Assembly: GCA_019118565.1 (NCBI GenBank)
Contig: DWYR01000004.1
Span: forward strand, 1 to 64,000
Length of the DNA: 64,000 bases
Direction of reading: 5' to 3'
Source of the DNA: Candidatus Alistipes avicola
GTDB taxonomy: Bacteria > Bacteroidota > Bacteroidia > Bacteroidales > Rikenellaceae
Each line of letters opens with the position of its first letter. The first letter of the stretch is position 1. The position numbers and the translations under genes were made by a program. Under the pieces are notes generated by a model, which saw only the letters and a program-made list of their open reading frames with translations, ran no database searches and was not told the DNA's origin. Below, piece after piece: positions 52,847 to 61,850 of the stretch.

Positions 52847-54331
52847 ATGGCAAAGGAACTCAAAGACGTGACCAAGGCGGAGGACAACTATTCGCAGTGG
52901 TACAACGACCTGGTAGTAAAGGCCGGTTTGGCCGAGAACTCGGCGGTGCGCGGGTGCATGGTCATCAAGCCCTATGGCTATGCCATCTGGGAGAAGATGC
53001 AGGCGACGCTGGACAAAATGTTCAAGGAGACAGGGCATGAAAACGCCTACTTCCCTCTCTTCATTCCCAAGTCGTTTTTCTCGAAAGAGGCCAGCCATGT
53101 CGAAGGCTTCGCCAAGGAGTGTGCCGTCGTAACCCACTACCGTCTGAAAAACGATCCGGATGGGAAAGGCGTGGTGGTCGACCCCGATGCCAAACTCGAA
53201 GAGGAGCTGATCGTTCGCCCCACCTCGGAGACGATTATCTGGAACACCTATAAAGGATGGATCCAATCTTATCGGGATCTGCCGATCCTGTGCAACCAGT
53301 GGGCCAACGTGGTTCGTTGGGAGATGCGTACGCGTCTGTTCCTGCGCACGGCCGAATTCCTCTGGCAGGAGGGGCATACGGCTCATGCCACCCAGGAAGA
53401 GGCTATCGAGGAGGCAACCCGCATGATTCACGTATATGAGAAGTTCGCCGAGGAGTGGATGAGCCTGCCGGTGATCGTCGGTCACAAATCGCCCAACGAG
53501 CGTTTCGCCGGTGCGGTCGATACGCTTACAATCGAGGCGCTCATGCAGGATGGCAAGGCACTGCAAAGCGGCACTTCGCACTTCCTGGGCCAGAACTTCG
53601 CCAAAGCATTCGACGTACAATACCTCAACAAGGAGGGTAAACTCGAATATGTATGGGCAACGTCATGGGGTGTTTCGACCCGTCTGATGGGTGCGCTCAT
53701 CATGGCTCACTCGGACAACAACGGTCTGGTTCTGCCGCCGAAACTGGCTCCGATCCAGGTAGTCATGATCCCGATCTACCGCGGAGAAGAACAGATGCAG
53801 ACGATCGTTGCAAAGTTGCGCGAAATGGCCGACGAACTCCGTGCCCGCGGTATCAGCGTCAAGATCGACGACCGCGACAACGTACGTTCGGGATTCAAGT
53901 TCGCCGATTATGAACTCAAGGGCATTCCGGTTCGTCTGGCACTCGGTCCCCGGGATCTGGAAAACGGCACGATCGAACTGATGCGCCGCGACACGCTGGC
54001 CAAAGAGGTCGTTCCGCAAGAGGGCCTTACGGATCGTGTCGTTGCTCTGATGGAAGACATACAGCAAAACATCTACCGCAAAGCGCTCGAATTCCGCAAT
54101 TCGATGATCACTAAAGTAGACACATGGGAAGAGTTCCTCGACGTACTCGAAAACAAGGGAGGCTTCATCTCGGCACACTGGGACGGCACGGTCGAGACCG
54201 AAGTTGCCATCAAGGAGGCGACCAAAGCGACGATCCGTTGTATCCCGTTCGATGCACCCGAAGAGGAAGGTCGGTGCGTCTTCTCGGGCAAGCCATCACA
54301 CCGCCGTGTCCTTTTTGCCCGCAGTTACTAA
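52847..54331 (+). CDS. proS: Prolyl-tRNA synthetase (eukaryote/archaeon-like short form)
   Basis: ProS charges tRNA-Pro. The 494-residue chain is the form without the bacterial INS editing domain. Class II motifs are clear: motif 1 region [14 protein letters not shown], motif 2 [27 protein letters not shown] (read 157-183), motif 3 [21 protein letters not shown], and the anticodon-binding domain from about 300 ([16 protein letters not shown]). The C-terminal extension ending LFARSY is typical. Such genes replaced the bacterial type in Bacteroidetes long ago. Perfect promoter upstream and terminator downstream. Confidence 0.97.
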   Translation: MAKELKDVTKAEDNYSQWYNDLVVKAGLAENSAVRGCMVIKPYGYAIWEKMQATLDKMFKETGHENAYFPLFIPKSFFSKEASHVEGFAKECAVVTHYRLKNDPDGKGVVVDPDAKLEEELIVRPTSETIIWNTYKGWIQSYRDLPILCNQWANVVRWEMRTRLFLRTAEFLWQEGHTAHATQEEAIEEATRMIHVYEKFAEEWMSLPVIVGHKSPNERFAGAVDTLTIEALMQDGKALQSGTSHFLGQNFAKAFDVQYLNKEGKLEYVWATSWGVSTRLMGALIMAHSDNNGLVLPPKLAPIQVVMIPIYRGEEQMQTIVAKLREMADELRARGISVKIDDRDNVRSGFKFADYELKGIPVRLALGPRDLENGTIELMRRDTLAKEVVPQEGLTDRVVALMEDIQQNIYRKALEFRNSMITKVDTWEEFLDVLENKGGFISAHWDGTVETEVAIKEATKATIRCIPFDAPEEEGRCVFSGKPSHRRVLFARSY

Positions 54332-54353
54332 AAGCAACAACTATTTTTATAAA

Positions 54354-54390
54354 TAAGGCGGGGTCTGAAATATTCATACTCCGCCTTGTT
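54354..54390 (+). terminator. Terminator of proS
   Basis: Stem AAGGCGGGGT / ACTCCGCCTT (one mismatch) followed by GTTTC; moderate strength. Confidence 0.7.
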
Positions 54391-54410
54391 TCTTCTCCGA
54401 TCGCAGAAAA

Positions 54411-54896
54411 ATGGAATATAGAAACGACCAAATACGTCGGCAAGATCGGTTGTTGGACCATCAAGAGGCCTTGAAGCTGTTAAAAGAGTCGGAGTACGGG
54501 TTCCTTTCGATGCAACTGCCCGACGGGGGAGGATACGGCATTCCGATCAACTACGCCTGGGATGGTACTTCTTCGCTTTATATCCATTGCGCGCCCGAAG
54601 GAAAAAAGCTTGACTGTATCCGGCAACATCCCGATGTTTCGTTTTGCATCGTCGGTAGAACCGAGATACAACCGGCCAAATTTACGACAGCCTACGAAAG
54701 CGTCCATCTCTGTTGCCGAGCCCATACGGATCTCCCGGACGAGGAGCGCCACAAAGCCCTGGAGCTGATTCTGGAGAAATACTCGCCCCAGGACAAGGAG
54801 ATCGGATTGAAGTATGCCGAGAAATCCTTTCACCGTACGGCCGCCATCCGGCTCGATATTCTGACCTGGAGCGGAAAATGCAAGAAAAAACTTTAA
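54411..54896 (+). CDS. Nim-like pyridoxamine 5'-phosphate oxidase-family flavoprotein
   Basis: A 161-residue split-barrel flavin-binding protein. LKESEYGFLSMQLPDGGGYG, IPINYAWDGTSSLYIHCAPEGKK and the C-terminal FHRTAAIRLDILTWSGK match the group that contains the nitroimidazole-resistance proteins NimA-NimJ and many uncharacterised relatives. It probably binds FMN; the substrate is unknown. Membership alone does not mean drug resistance. A CDF transporter gene starts 12 nt downstream. Confidence 0.83.
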   Translation: MEYRNDQIRRQDRLLDHQEALKLLKESEYGFLSMQLPDGGGYGIPINYAWDGTSSLYIHCAPEGKKLDCIRQHPDVSFCIVGRTEIQPAKFTTAYESVHLCCRAHTDLPDEERHKALELILEKYSPQDKEIGLKYAEKSFHRTAAIRLDILTWSGKCKKKL

Positions 54897-54908
54897 CCAC
54901 ATAAAGAC

Positions 54909-55805
54909 ATGGACTCTGCCATACAACGGAAAAAAGAGATATACCGGGTTACCGGAATCGGGATGGTCGTCAATATCGTTTTATCGGTTTTCAAACTGAT
55001 TGCCGGCATCGTCGGACGAAGCGGGGCAATCGTTGCCGATGCCGTTCACTCATTTTCCGACCTGGCGACCGACCTGGTCGTACTCGGATTCGCCCGCATC
55101 TCGACCAAACCCAACGATGCAAATCACAACTACGGACACGGCAAATACGAAACTCTGGCCACGATCTTAATCAGCCTGGCCCTGCTGGCCGTCGGCACCG
55201 GCATCCTGCTCAACAGCATCCAGAACATCCGAAGTGTCATAGCGGGCGAGATATTACCCCGACCGGGAGCTATCGCCTTAATCGCAGCAGTCGTATCGAT
55301 CGTTGCCAAAGAGATCCTCTATCGCTATACGGTTCTGGTCGGTCGCAGAATAAACAGTTCGAGCGTTATTGCCAATGCCTGGCACCACCGCAGCGACGCA
55401 CTCTCATCGGTAGGAACTCTGTTGGGAGTCGGCTGTGCCTACTTCTTGGGGGAAAAATGGAGAATCGCAGATCCGATCGCCGCCTTGCTGGTCGCTCTGT
55501 TCATCTTCAAAATCGCGTACGAGATGATCCGTGACAGGCTGGGAGAGCTGCTCGAGCAAGCCCTGCCGACACAAACAGAGCAAGAGATTCGGGAGATCAT
55601 CTCCTCTTCATCGGAGGTAAGTGAACCTCATAATTTACGTACACGCCGCATCGGATCGACCATCGCCATCGACGTACACATTCGAGTGGACCCGGACATG
55701 ACAGTTTGTCATTCACATCAACTGACAATCGATATCGAGCAAAAACTCAAGCAGAAATTCGGAGACAACACACTGGTTACCATCCACGTAGAACCTAAAA
55801 AGTAA
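54909..55805 (+). CDS. Cation diffusion facilitator transporter (FieF/YiiP type)
   Basis: A 298-residue inner-membrane proton antiporter for divalent metals such as zinc or iron. Six helices occupy residues 15-210; the metal-site motifs are DAVHSFSDLATD (near 45, helix 2) and NAWHHRSDALSS (near 155, helix 5), which carry the HxxxD-type ligands. The cytoplasmic C-terminal domain has IDVHIRVDPDMTVCHSHQL with typical His and Asp residues for metal-dependent dimerisation. Probably co-transcribed with the Nim-like gene. Confidence 0.93.
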   Translation: MDSAIQRKKEIYRVTGIGMVVNIVLSVFKLIAGIVGRSGAIVADAVHSFSDLATDLVVLGFARISTKPNDANHNYGHGKYETLATILISLALLAVGTGILLNSIQNIRSVIAGEILPRPGAIALIAAVVSIVAKEILYRYTVLVGRRINSSSVIANAWHHRSDALSSVGTLLGVGCAYFLGEKWRIADPIAALLVALFIFKIAYEMIRDRLGELLEQALPTQTEQEIREIISSSSEVSEPHNLRTRRIGSTIAIDVHIRVDPDMTVCHSHQLTIDIEQKLKQKFGDNTLVTIHVEPKK

Positions 55806-56082
55806 GTCTTTCCCAAAGGAGAGTCCAGGACCATGCCCTTCTCTTTCAAGCAGAGAAAAACGGGGGAAATAGCAACGGCACAATTGTTGAAAGATCAATA
55901 ACGAACAACAAAATGAGGAATTGCCTTGAAAAGAAAAATTTGTTTTTTTCAAAGGATTTTTTTAACTTGCGCTTCGGAATGATGTGTAAGGTGTAAGGAT
56001 TCCTTATAATTTAAAGAACTAATAAACTGATTGCCTATCGAAACATTCTACTCTTTATAACCATTTTTAGATAGGAAAGAGT

Positions 56083-56667
56083 ATGAACATGCAAGTGTTA
56101 AGCGACCAAAAATTGCTTAATCAGTATCTTTCAGGTGATCAGAGTGCCATTTCCAGTTTGATCGAGCGTCATAAGCGTCGTGTTCGCGAATACATCTACA
56201 TGATGGTCAAAGACGACAATGTGGCGGACGACATCTTCCAGGAGACCTTCATCAAAGCGATCCGAGTTATCGACGAAGGCCGTTATATTGACAATGGAAA
56301 GTTCTTGTCGTGGATTCTCAGAATCGCACATAATCAGGTAATCGACTATTTCCGAACCTGCAAGCAAAACAAGCAGGTCAACGAAAGCGATACGGGATAT
56401 AATATTCTGGGGTCATTGCGTTTCGCCGAAAAGACGATTGAAGACGAATTGGTAAGTTCGCAGATCGAGCAGGACATTCGCAACCTGGTAGACCTCTTAC
56501 CCAAAGAACAACGCGAGGTCGTCATGATGCGCTACTATTCGGGTTTGAGTTTCAAAGAGATCGCCGAGCAAACCGATGTGAGCATCAACACCGCACTGGG
56601 ACGTATGCGATACGCTCTTATCAATCTGCGAAGAATGATTAAGGAAAAAAATCTCGTTTTATGTTAA
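56083..56667 (+). CDS. ECF-like sigma-70 family RNA polymerase sigma factor
   Basis: A 194-residue sigma factor with region 2 (about 25-92: RRVREYIYMMVKDDNVADDI, FQETFIKAIR, FLSWILRIAHNQVIDYFR) and region 4 (about 130-190: LLPKEQREVVMMRYYSGLSF, KEIAEQTDVSINTALGRMRY). It lacks region 3, as ECF factors do. No anti-sigma gene with a recognisable domain is adjacent, though a 44-codon frame follows and a DUF3298 lipoprotein gene converges from the right. Start at the first or third methionine; both are possible. The 277-bp upstream gap is AT-rich with no convincing promoter. Confidence 0.92.
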   Translation: MNMQVLSDQKLLNQYLSGDQSAISSLIERHKRRVREYIYMMVKDDNVADDIFQETFIKAIRVIDEGRYIDNGKFLSWILRIAHNQVIDYFRTCKQNKQVNESDTGYNILGSLRFAEKTIEDELVSSQIEQDIRNLVDLLPKEQREVVMMRYYSGLSFKEIAEQTDVSINTALGRMRYALINLRRMIKEKNLVLC

Positions 56668-56734
56668 ACGGGATACAATAAACACGAGCGCCCTACGTTT
56701 TTTTAATGCAAGGAAGGTAAAAAAGCGGGTGCTT

Positions 56735-56869
56735 ATGATGGAAATCGACATAACGGATATTTCAAGTTCTATCTCTGAAGACGATCTATTGATGAGGAAG
56801 GTGATCGGGGACGATGCAGAACTGTATTTTCTTGATTGCTTTCTTTCGGAGGTTCTTCCGAAGGGATAA
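56735..56869 (+). CDS. Possible 44-residue acidic small protein behind the sigma factor
   Basis: A short frame from ATG to TAA encoding an acidic peptide (MMEIDITDISSSISEDDLLM and then KVIGDDAELYFLDCFLSEVL in the second half). It starts 68 nt after the sigma-factor stop and ends just before a strong terminator, so it is inside the sigma-factor transcript. Codon use looks ordinary. It has one cysteine, no signal peptide and no membrane segment. The position suggests a regulator of the sigma factor, but nothing in the sequence proves that it is translated. Confidence 0.45.
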   Translation: MMEIDITDISSSISEDDLLMRKVIGDDAELYFLDCFLSEVLPKG

Positions 56870-56892
56870 TTTAGGGTTAATTTTTGATGGGA

Positions 56893-56929
56893 GAAGACCC
56901 CGGGGAAACCCGGGGTCTTCATTATTTTT
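56893..56929 (+). terminator. Terminator of the sigma-factor unit
   Basis: Perfect 12-bp stem GAAGACCCCGGG / CCCGGGGTCTTC capped by a GAAA tetraloop, followed by ATTATTTTT. Confidence 0.92.
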
Positions 56930-56971
56930 CAGTATAAGATTTCGAAGGATACTCGGAATCGAGATGTTGCA

Positions 56972-57730
56972 CTACAAGTTTTTCAACTCTTCTCCCGATA
57001 TATGCACTTCGATACGCCCCAAGGCATAAGCGGCAATATCGTAAGGATTGTAATAGAAAGTGATTCCATCCTCGGACACCTCGAAATTTTCGGTAGCGGC
57101 AATATACTCGGGGAAGAGTCCCTGTGCCGCCAGATCTTCATCACCCGTAGCCTCGAACTGCTCATAAAGCTTGTGCTTGATCAACGTCAGCAGCGACTCC
57201 TGCTGCTCGGGGGTGAAGAGGTCCGACAGAGCCAACTCATACCCGCCTGCAATCGAATAGTTGTGCCACGAAAGCGTATACATTCCGTGAGCGCCACCCG
57301 TATAGCTCGAACGACTGATTGAATAGACCAACAGGCTGTCGACGATTCGGGCATCGGATTCGATGATCAGCTCCATCTCGGAGCGCCAGTTCGGAGTTCC
57401 CAAATCCTCCAAATCATAGTTCTCATCCAGAATCTGGTTGTGACACATGAATTGGGCAATGGAATACTCCATCATCTGCTGCACATCGCCCTGCACATCC
57501 TCCCGTTCGAAAAAATAGAGCTGATTGGCCTCCTGAATGGCCTGTAAAGCGGGGGATTTGTCCGCATTGGCAATGGAAGTAAAGGTAAACTGGAACGTAC
57601 AGGCATAATCGTTATCGGTTATGACGGTATCCAATACAACGACATCGAACTCGGGCATGACCGTCGCACGACGACAGGAACCAAGAGCCAAACTCGCCAA
57701 AACGAGTAAAAAAACAACAACGCGTTTCAT
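56972..57730 (-). CDS. DUF3298/RsiV-like lipoprotein
   Basis: A 252-residue lipoprotein: signal peptide with lipobox LALGSC (Cys at 19), then a domain with a DUF4163-like N-terminal half and a DUF3298 C-terminal half (SYTGGAHGMYTLSWHNYSIA, LSDLFTPEQQESLLTLIKHK, ISEDGITFYYNPYDIAAYA-like segment near 220-240). The GGAHG motif is diagnostic. Related domains in Bacillus RsiV bind lysozyme and control a sigma factor, but this protein has no anti-sigma helix. It converges with the sigma-factor unit. Confidence 0.86.
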   Translation of the reverse strand: MKRVVVFLLVLASLALGSCRRATVMPEFDVVVLDTVITDNDYACTFQFTFTSIANADKSPALQAIQEANQLYFFEREDVQGDVQQMMEYSIAQFMCHNQILDENYDLEDLGTPNWRSEMELIIESDARIVDSLLVYSISRSSYTGGAHGMYTLSWHNYSIAGGYELALSDLFTPEQQESLLTLIKHKLYEQFEATGDEDLAAQGLFPEYIAATENFEVSEDGITFYYNPYDIAAYALGRIEVHISGEELKNL

Positions 57731-57755
57731 AACAAATAAAGAAGGTTATATAAAA

Positions 57756-57763
57756 CAAAGGTA
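57756..57763 (-). promoter_or_regulatory. -7 box of the DUF3298 lipoprotein gene
   Basis: TACCTTTG on the minus strand, exact TAnnTTTG, giving a leader of about 20 nt. Confidence 0.6.
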
Positions 57764-57823
57764 TATAAAATGCCGCAGTAACAGGGTTTCTGCAAAAAAA
57801 AATCACAGATTTATCGCAAAAAA

Positions 57824-57854
57824 TTTGTAAATACGAAAATCGTCGCTATCTTTG
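57824..57854 (+). promoter_or_regulatory. Promoter of tRNA-Glu
   Basis: TTTG at 57824-57827, a 19-nt spacer, TATCTTTG at 57847-57854: full match to the Bacteroidetes housekeeping promoter, 20 nt before the tRNA. Confidence 0.85.
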
Positions 57855-57874
57855 CGACACCAAATCAATACGAT

Positions 57875-57949
57875 GGTGGATTCATCTAAGGGCTAGGATA
57901 CGTGCCTCTCACGCACGACATAGGGGTTCGAATCCCCTATCCACTACCA
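57875..57949 (+). tRNA. tRNA-Glu (CTC), CCA encoded
   Basis: Acceptor GGTGGAT/ATCCACT (the first pair is a G-U wobble), anticodon stem CGTGC/GCACG with loop CTCTCAC giving anticodon CTC (glutamate GAG codon), T arm AGGGG-TTCGAAT-CCCCT, discriminator A and an encoded CCA. The other three tRNAs in the window lack an encoded CCA. Confidence 0.92.
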
Positions 57950-57950
57950 G

Positions 57951-57983
57951 AAACGACTGCATCCGAGATGTGGTCGTTTTTTG
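57951..57983 (+). terminator. Terminator of tRNA-Glu
   Basis: Stem AAACGAC / GTCGTTT followed by TTTG, beginning directly after the CCA end. Confidence 0.78.
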
Positions 57984-58111
57984 TTCTATCTCCGGAGAGA
58001 GAAGAGCCCGTTTGCAAAGCGGATGGCGACTTCGCACTTCCCCAAAGTTTTTCTTCTGACTGGCGGGAGATGATTTCCCATGGCAAAATTCGGAACAACA
58101 GAAAAAAAAGC

Positions 58112-58119
58112 TACATTTG
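58112..58119 (+). promoter_or_regulatory. -7 box of the glycosyltransferase operon
   Basis: TACATTTG, exact TAnnTTTG, 27 nt before the ATG. Confidence 0.6.
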
Positions 58120-58146
58120 TAAGATTAAACCAGAGTTAGCCGATTC

Positions 58147-59127
58147 ATGCTCATTACAGTCATTGTTCCAATCTACAATATGGAGGCCTATATGCGCTGT
58201 AGTATCGATAGCCTACGGCGTCAAACCTTCCAGGATTTCGAGATTCTACTCATTGATGATGGCAGTAAAGATTCCTCTCCGCAGATCTGCGACCAATATG
58301 TTGCGGAAGATCCCCGTATTCGAGTAATCCACAAACCCAATGGGGGGTTGAGTTCTGCCCGTAATGTAGGTATTGAAAACGCCCGCGGAAAATATCTGAC
58401 CTTTTGCGATCCGGATGACTGGGTCGATCCCGACTACCTTCAACAATTCATCGACGCTGGAATGGATGAGCAAACTCTCCCCGTTACGGGAATAGTTCAA
58501 CATCGCGACTCCCATCCCGACAGATATTTTACAGCCCCGGCTCTGGATCTCCGTAACGAAGCTTGCGTCGAGGCAATCATTGCCCTGCGCCGATGCGACG
58601 GATTGGGATTCACGGTCAACAAGTTGTTTGTCAAACGTATCATCGAAGAGAATCATCTTCGATTCATCGAAGGGTTGGCTCACCGTGAAGACGAACTCTT
58701 CATGATGGAATATGTGCGATACATCTCCCGTATCGTCATCAACCAGAAAACACCCTACCACTATCGGGTACTGGGAAGCGGACTCTCGAAAAAACGCAAA
58801 CCTACCGAGGTAATTCTTCGTGTAGCAAATCAGTTGCGCGACTTGTTCGCCCTGGTAGCCCCGACCGCGGAAGGACGCTACCTCGGAGCACGCATCTACC
58901 TACAGCAGACCTGCGAGGCAGTCGCCGCCTCCAAGAGCGGAGAAGAACTGCAACAGGCAATACAAGCAGCTCGCAATGCCCGCAAAAATTACCTGCAAGC
59001 ATTCAACCCCGCCTATCTCAAAGATCGGCGCGACCGCAAAGTAGCCCAGCGCAGCCGATGGATCTTCACCCTCGGTTCACTCTCGGCACATCTGCAACGC
59101 AGACTCACACGACTCATACACATTTAA
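58147..59127 (+). CDS. Family 2 glycosyltransferase
   Basis: A 326-residue GT-A fold enzyme: ITVIVPIYNMEAYMRCSIDS at the N-terminus, FEILLIDDGSKDSS, PNGGLSSARNVGIENARGKY and the DxD-like FCDPDDWVDPDY (about 90-101) that binds the nucleotide sugar through a metal. The C-terminal third is basic and may sit on the membrane. Sugar donor and acceptor are not evident. The next gene makes UDP-galactofuranose, so transfer of galactofuranose is possible but unproven. Confidence 0.9.
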   Translation: MLITVIVPIYNMEAYMRCSIDSLRRQTFQDFEILLIDDGSKDSSPQICDQYVAEDPRIRVIHKPNGGLSSARNVGIENARGKYLTFCDPDDWVDPDYLQQFIDAGMDEQTLPVTGIVQHRDSHPDRYFTAPALDLRNEACVEAIIALRRCDGLGFTVNKLFVKRIIEENHLRFIEGLAHREDELFMMEYVRYISRIVINQKTPYHYRVLGSGLSKKRKPTEVILRVANQLRDLFALVAPTAEGRYLGARIYLQQTCEAVAASKSGEELQQAIQAARNARKNYLQAFNPAYLKDRRDRKVAQRSRWIFTLGSLSAHLQRRLTRLIHI

Positions 59128-59141
59128 CACCAAGCTATATC

Positions 59142-60239
59142 ATGTCGAAATACGATTACCTGATCGTCGGTGCCGGTCTCTTCGGCGCAGTTACAGCCTA
59201 CCGGGCAGCCCGTGCCGGCAAGAAAGTGCTGGTCATCGAACGTCGTCCGCACCTCGGCGGCAACGTCTATTGCCAGGAGCAGGAGGGCATCCGGGTACAC
59301 CGTTACGGAGCCCACATCTTCCACACCTCGAACCGCGAGGTATGGGATTTCGTCAATCGTTTCGTCGAGTTCAACAACTATATCAACTCGCCGGTAGCCA
59401 ACTACAAGGGAGAGCTCTACAACCTTCCCTTCAACATGAATACCTTTTACGCCATGTGGGGCGTAAAGACTCCGGCCGAAGCACAGGCAATGATCGAGCG
59501 GCAGCGCCGTGAAGCGGGTATCACCGAGCCCCGCAACCTTGAGGAGCAGGCCATTTCGCTCGTCGGTACCGATATTTACGAAAAGCTCGTCAAAGGCTAT
59601 ACCGAAAAACAGTGGGGTCGCGATGCCACGTCGCTGCCCGCCTTCATCATCAAGCGGCTGCCGGTACGTCTTACCTATGACAACAACTACTTCAACGACC
59701 GCTGGCAGGGAATTCCGATCGGCGGCTACAACGTCCTGATCGAAAAACTGCTCGAAGGGATTGAAGTAAAATGCTCGACCGACTTCTTCGCCGACCGTGC
59801 CCGTTGGGAGTCCTGCTGCGACAAAATCGTCTTCACGGGACGTATCGACGAGTATTACGACTTCAAGCTGGGCGAACTGGAATACCGGTCGCTGCGGTTC
59901 GAACACGAGACGCTCGACGTGCCCAACTACCAGGGTGTCGCTGTCATGAACTATACCGAACGTGAAGTTCCCTTCACCCGCATTATCGAACACAAACATT
60001 TCGAACCGGGCGGCAACCAACCCCGCACGATCATCACCCGCGAATACCCGGCCCCTTACGAACATGGAGCCGAGCCCTACTACCCGATCAACGACGACCG
60101 CAACTCGGCACTCTACGCCTCCTACAAGGCCCTGGCAGATGCCGACCCGAAGGTTCTTTTCGGAGGCCGTCTGGGAGAGTACCGTTACTATGATATGGAC
60201 AAGGTGATCGAAAGCGCCCTCAACCTTACGATAGAATAA
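59142..60239 (+). CDS. glf: UDP-galactopyranose mutase
   Basis: Glf converts UDP-galactopyranose into UDP-galactofuranose with reduced FAD as nucleophile. The 365-residue chain has the FAD motif YLIVGAGLFGAVTAYRAARAG (6-26, split here by range), the HLGGNVYCQEQEGIRVHRYG segment, GAHIFHTSNREVW, and the active-site arginine and tyrosine stretches YTEKQWGRDATSLPA and YPAPYEHGAEPYYPIND. The frame upstream of the ATG at 59142 overlaps the glycosyltransferase. Stop overlaps the next start (TAATG). Galactofuranose is a constituent of capsules and O-antigens. Confidence 0.96.
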   Translation: MSKYDYLIVGAGLFGAVTAYRAARAGKKVLVIERRPHLGGNVYCQEQEGIRVHRYGAHIFHTSNREVWDFVNRFVEFNNYINSPVANYKGELYNLPFNMNTFYAMWGVKTPAEAQAMIERQRREAGITEPRNLEEQAISLVGTDIYEKLVKGYTEKQWGRDATSLPAFIIKRLPVRLTYDNNYFNDRWQGIPIGGYNVLIEKLLEGIEVKCSTDFFADRARWESCCDKIVFTGRIDEYYDFKLGELEYRSLRFEHETLDVPNYQGVAVMNYTEREVPFTRIIEHKHFEPGGNQPRTIITREYPAPYEHGAEPYYPINDDRNSALYASYKALADADPKVLFGGRLGEYRYYDMDKVIESALNLTIE

Positions 60240-61084
60240 TGAGCAAAACCGTTATCATGGTCTGCGCCCACAAGCAGGACCAGTGCCTTCAGAACCCGCC
60301 CTACCAACCCGTACAGGTCGGCCGGGCCATTGCAAAGAGAGAACTTCCGTTCGCCGTGGGCGACAACACGGGAGACAACATCAGCGACCGCAACCGCCAC
60401 TACTGCGAATTGACGGCTCACTATTGGGCCTGGAAGAATCTGCGCGATGCGGATTTCGTCGGGCTGAACCACTACCGCCGCTATTTCGATTTCGAGGGCA
60501 ATTCGATCTGCTCACTCCGCACCGTCCGTTCGGATGAGTTCTTCTCGAAAGAGCACAAAACCCCCGACTTCGACGAGCTTTTCAAGCACTGCGACATCGT
60601 CATGGGGCGGCCGAAACCCTACCCCTACAACCTCTACACGGACTACTGCCGCTGCCATATCGAACAGGATCTGCTGACGACCCGTCAGGTCATCGAAGAG
60701 AAATATCCGGACTATGTCAAGGATTTCGACAAGATGATGTTGCGCAACAACCTGCTGTCGCACTTCAACATGTTCGTGATGCCCCGCCGGCTGTTCGATG
60801 CCTACTCGACCTGGCTGTTCGATATTCTCTTCGAAGTGGAGCGCCGCATCGAGATTCAGGACGATCCGGTACAAGGACGCGTCATGGGCTATCTGAGTGA
60901 GCGCCTACTGGGTGTATGGGCCCATCACAACCATCTGAAGATCTGTTACAAGACGGTACTGATGGTCAATGACCAAAAGCGCAAGGGAGTGGGTAAATAC
61001 CTCTTCCACAAGGCCATCAACACGCTGGCCTATTGGGTTACCTTCCCGTTCCGCCGCCGCACGCCGCGTCCGCTGGCTGAATAA
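60239..61084 (+). CDS. DUF4422 glycan-cluster protein (putative glycosyltransferase)
   Basis: A 281-residue DUF4422 protein: VIMVCAHKQDQCLQNPPYQP, VGDNTGDNISDRNRHYCELT, AHYWAWKNLRDADFVGLNHY and RRYFDF are the family hallmarks. Members occur in capsule and exopolysaccharide loci and are thought to be glycosyltransferases. It is translationally coupled to glf, which suggests that it uses the galactofuranose made there. Its last 47 nt overlap the 3' end of the convergent DUF5672 gene. Confidence 0.88.
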   Translation: MSKTVIMVCAHKQDQCLQNPPYQPVQVGRAIAKRELPFAVGDNTGDNISDRNRHYCELTAHYWAWKNLRDADFVGLNHYRRYFDFEGNSICSLRTVRSDEFFSKEHKTPDFDELFKHCDIVMGRPKPYPYNLYTDYCRCHIEQDLLTTRQVIEEKYPDYVKDFDKMMLRNNLLSHFNMFVMPRRLFDAYSTWLFDILFEVERRIEIQDDPVQGRVMGYLSERLLGVWAHHNHLKICYKTVLMVNDQKRKGVGKYLFHKAINTLAYWVTFPFRRRTPRPLAE

Positions 61085-61850
61085 AGGTCTCCCAGAATCG
61101 GAGTCTGCGCGGCTTGAACCACCCGTGGCATCCCATGGGCAGTCGTCCCTTGCACATCCGGTAGCAATACTTCGGATTGGTATCAAAAGCAAAACGCAAC
61201 GCCTCCTCCTGCGTCGGATAGCGGAACTCCTCGGGGACAAGAGCCCAAAAGACATCCTCGTTTCCCAGATCGCTGCCGAGGGCACAGTATTGCTCGATCT
61301 GCAAAGCATACTTACGGCAAGCCTCCCTGAAACGATCCACCCGACGCAGCGACAAACCACCGTTGCCGATCCGGCCATAGATCATCTGGCGGATCATCCG
61401 TCCGCGAGAAGCGCACCACCATCTGCGAAGGGCAAGCCACTGTCTGAGCAACGGAAGATTGTATACCCTGCGACGCACCCAAGGGGCCGCTACGCAATCG
61501 TATCCCTTCCGGCACCAGTCGGAAAGTTCATCCCGGAAGATCCAGACATCGGGCTGACAGATGAGTATATATTCGAAATCGCGGAAAAGATCGTAAAAGT
61601 CGGCCGAGAGCATCATGCGGTTATAGCCCGCAATCCCGTTCTTACGTCCCAACCATTCGTCAGAGACCTCGCGGACCTCCAGTGAGGGGAATTCACGGTG
61701 AATCATCGTAAGATCCAACCCCACAGGGGCCAACAGGATGATCGGATAGTGTCCCAGCACGGCGACCGTCTGCCGGACCGACCGAGCCTCATAGGGGGAG
61801 AACTGGGGTTTGTAAATCGGCACGACCACCGCGACCTCTCTCTTTTCCAT
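61038..61850 (-). CDS. DUF5672 protein (putative glycosyltransferase)
   Basis: A 270-residue protein with the DUF5672 layout: VAVVVPIYKPQFSPYEARSV, YDLFRDFEYILICQPDVWIF with a DxD-like DVW motif, GNGGLSLRRVDRF and the C-terminal MGCHGWFKPRRLRFW. Found in polysaccharide loci. It is downstream of the FAD oxidoreductase gene with no gap (stop and start codons touch) and runs toward the glf/DUF4422 pair. The cysteine- and glycine-rich end (AACGGGTGR) is encoded in the overlap with the DUF4422 gene. Confidence 0.85.
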   Translation of the reverse strand: MEKREVAVVVPIYKPQFSPYEARSVRQTVAVLGHYPIILLAPVGLDLTMIHREFPSLEVREVSDEWLGRKNGIAGYNRMMLSADFYDLFRDFEYILICQPDVWIFRDELSDWCRKGYDCVAAPWVRRRVYNLPLLRQWLALRRWWCASRGRMIRQMIYGRIGNGGLSLRRVDRFREACRKYALQIEQYCALGSDLGNEDVFWALVPEEFRYPTQEEALRFAFDTNPKYCYRMCKGRLPMGCHGWFKPRRLRFWETFIQPADAACGGGTGR

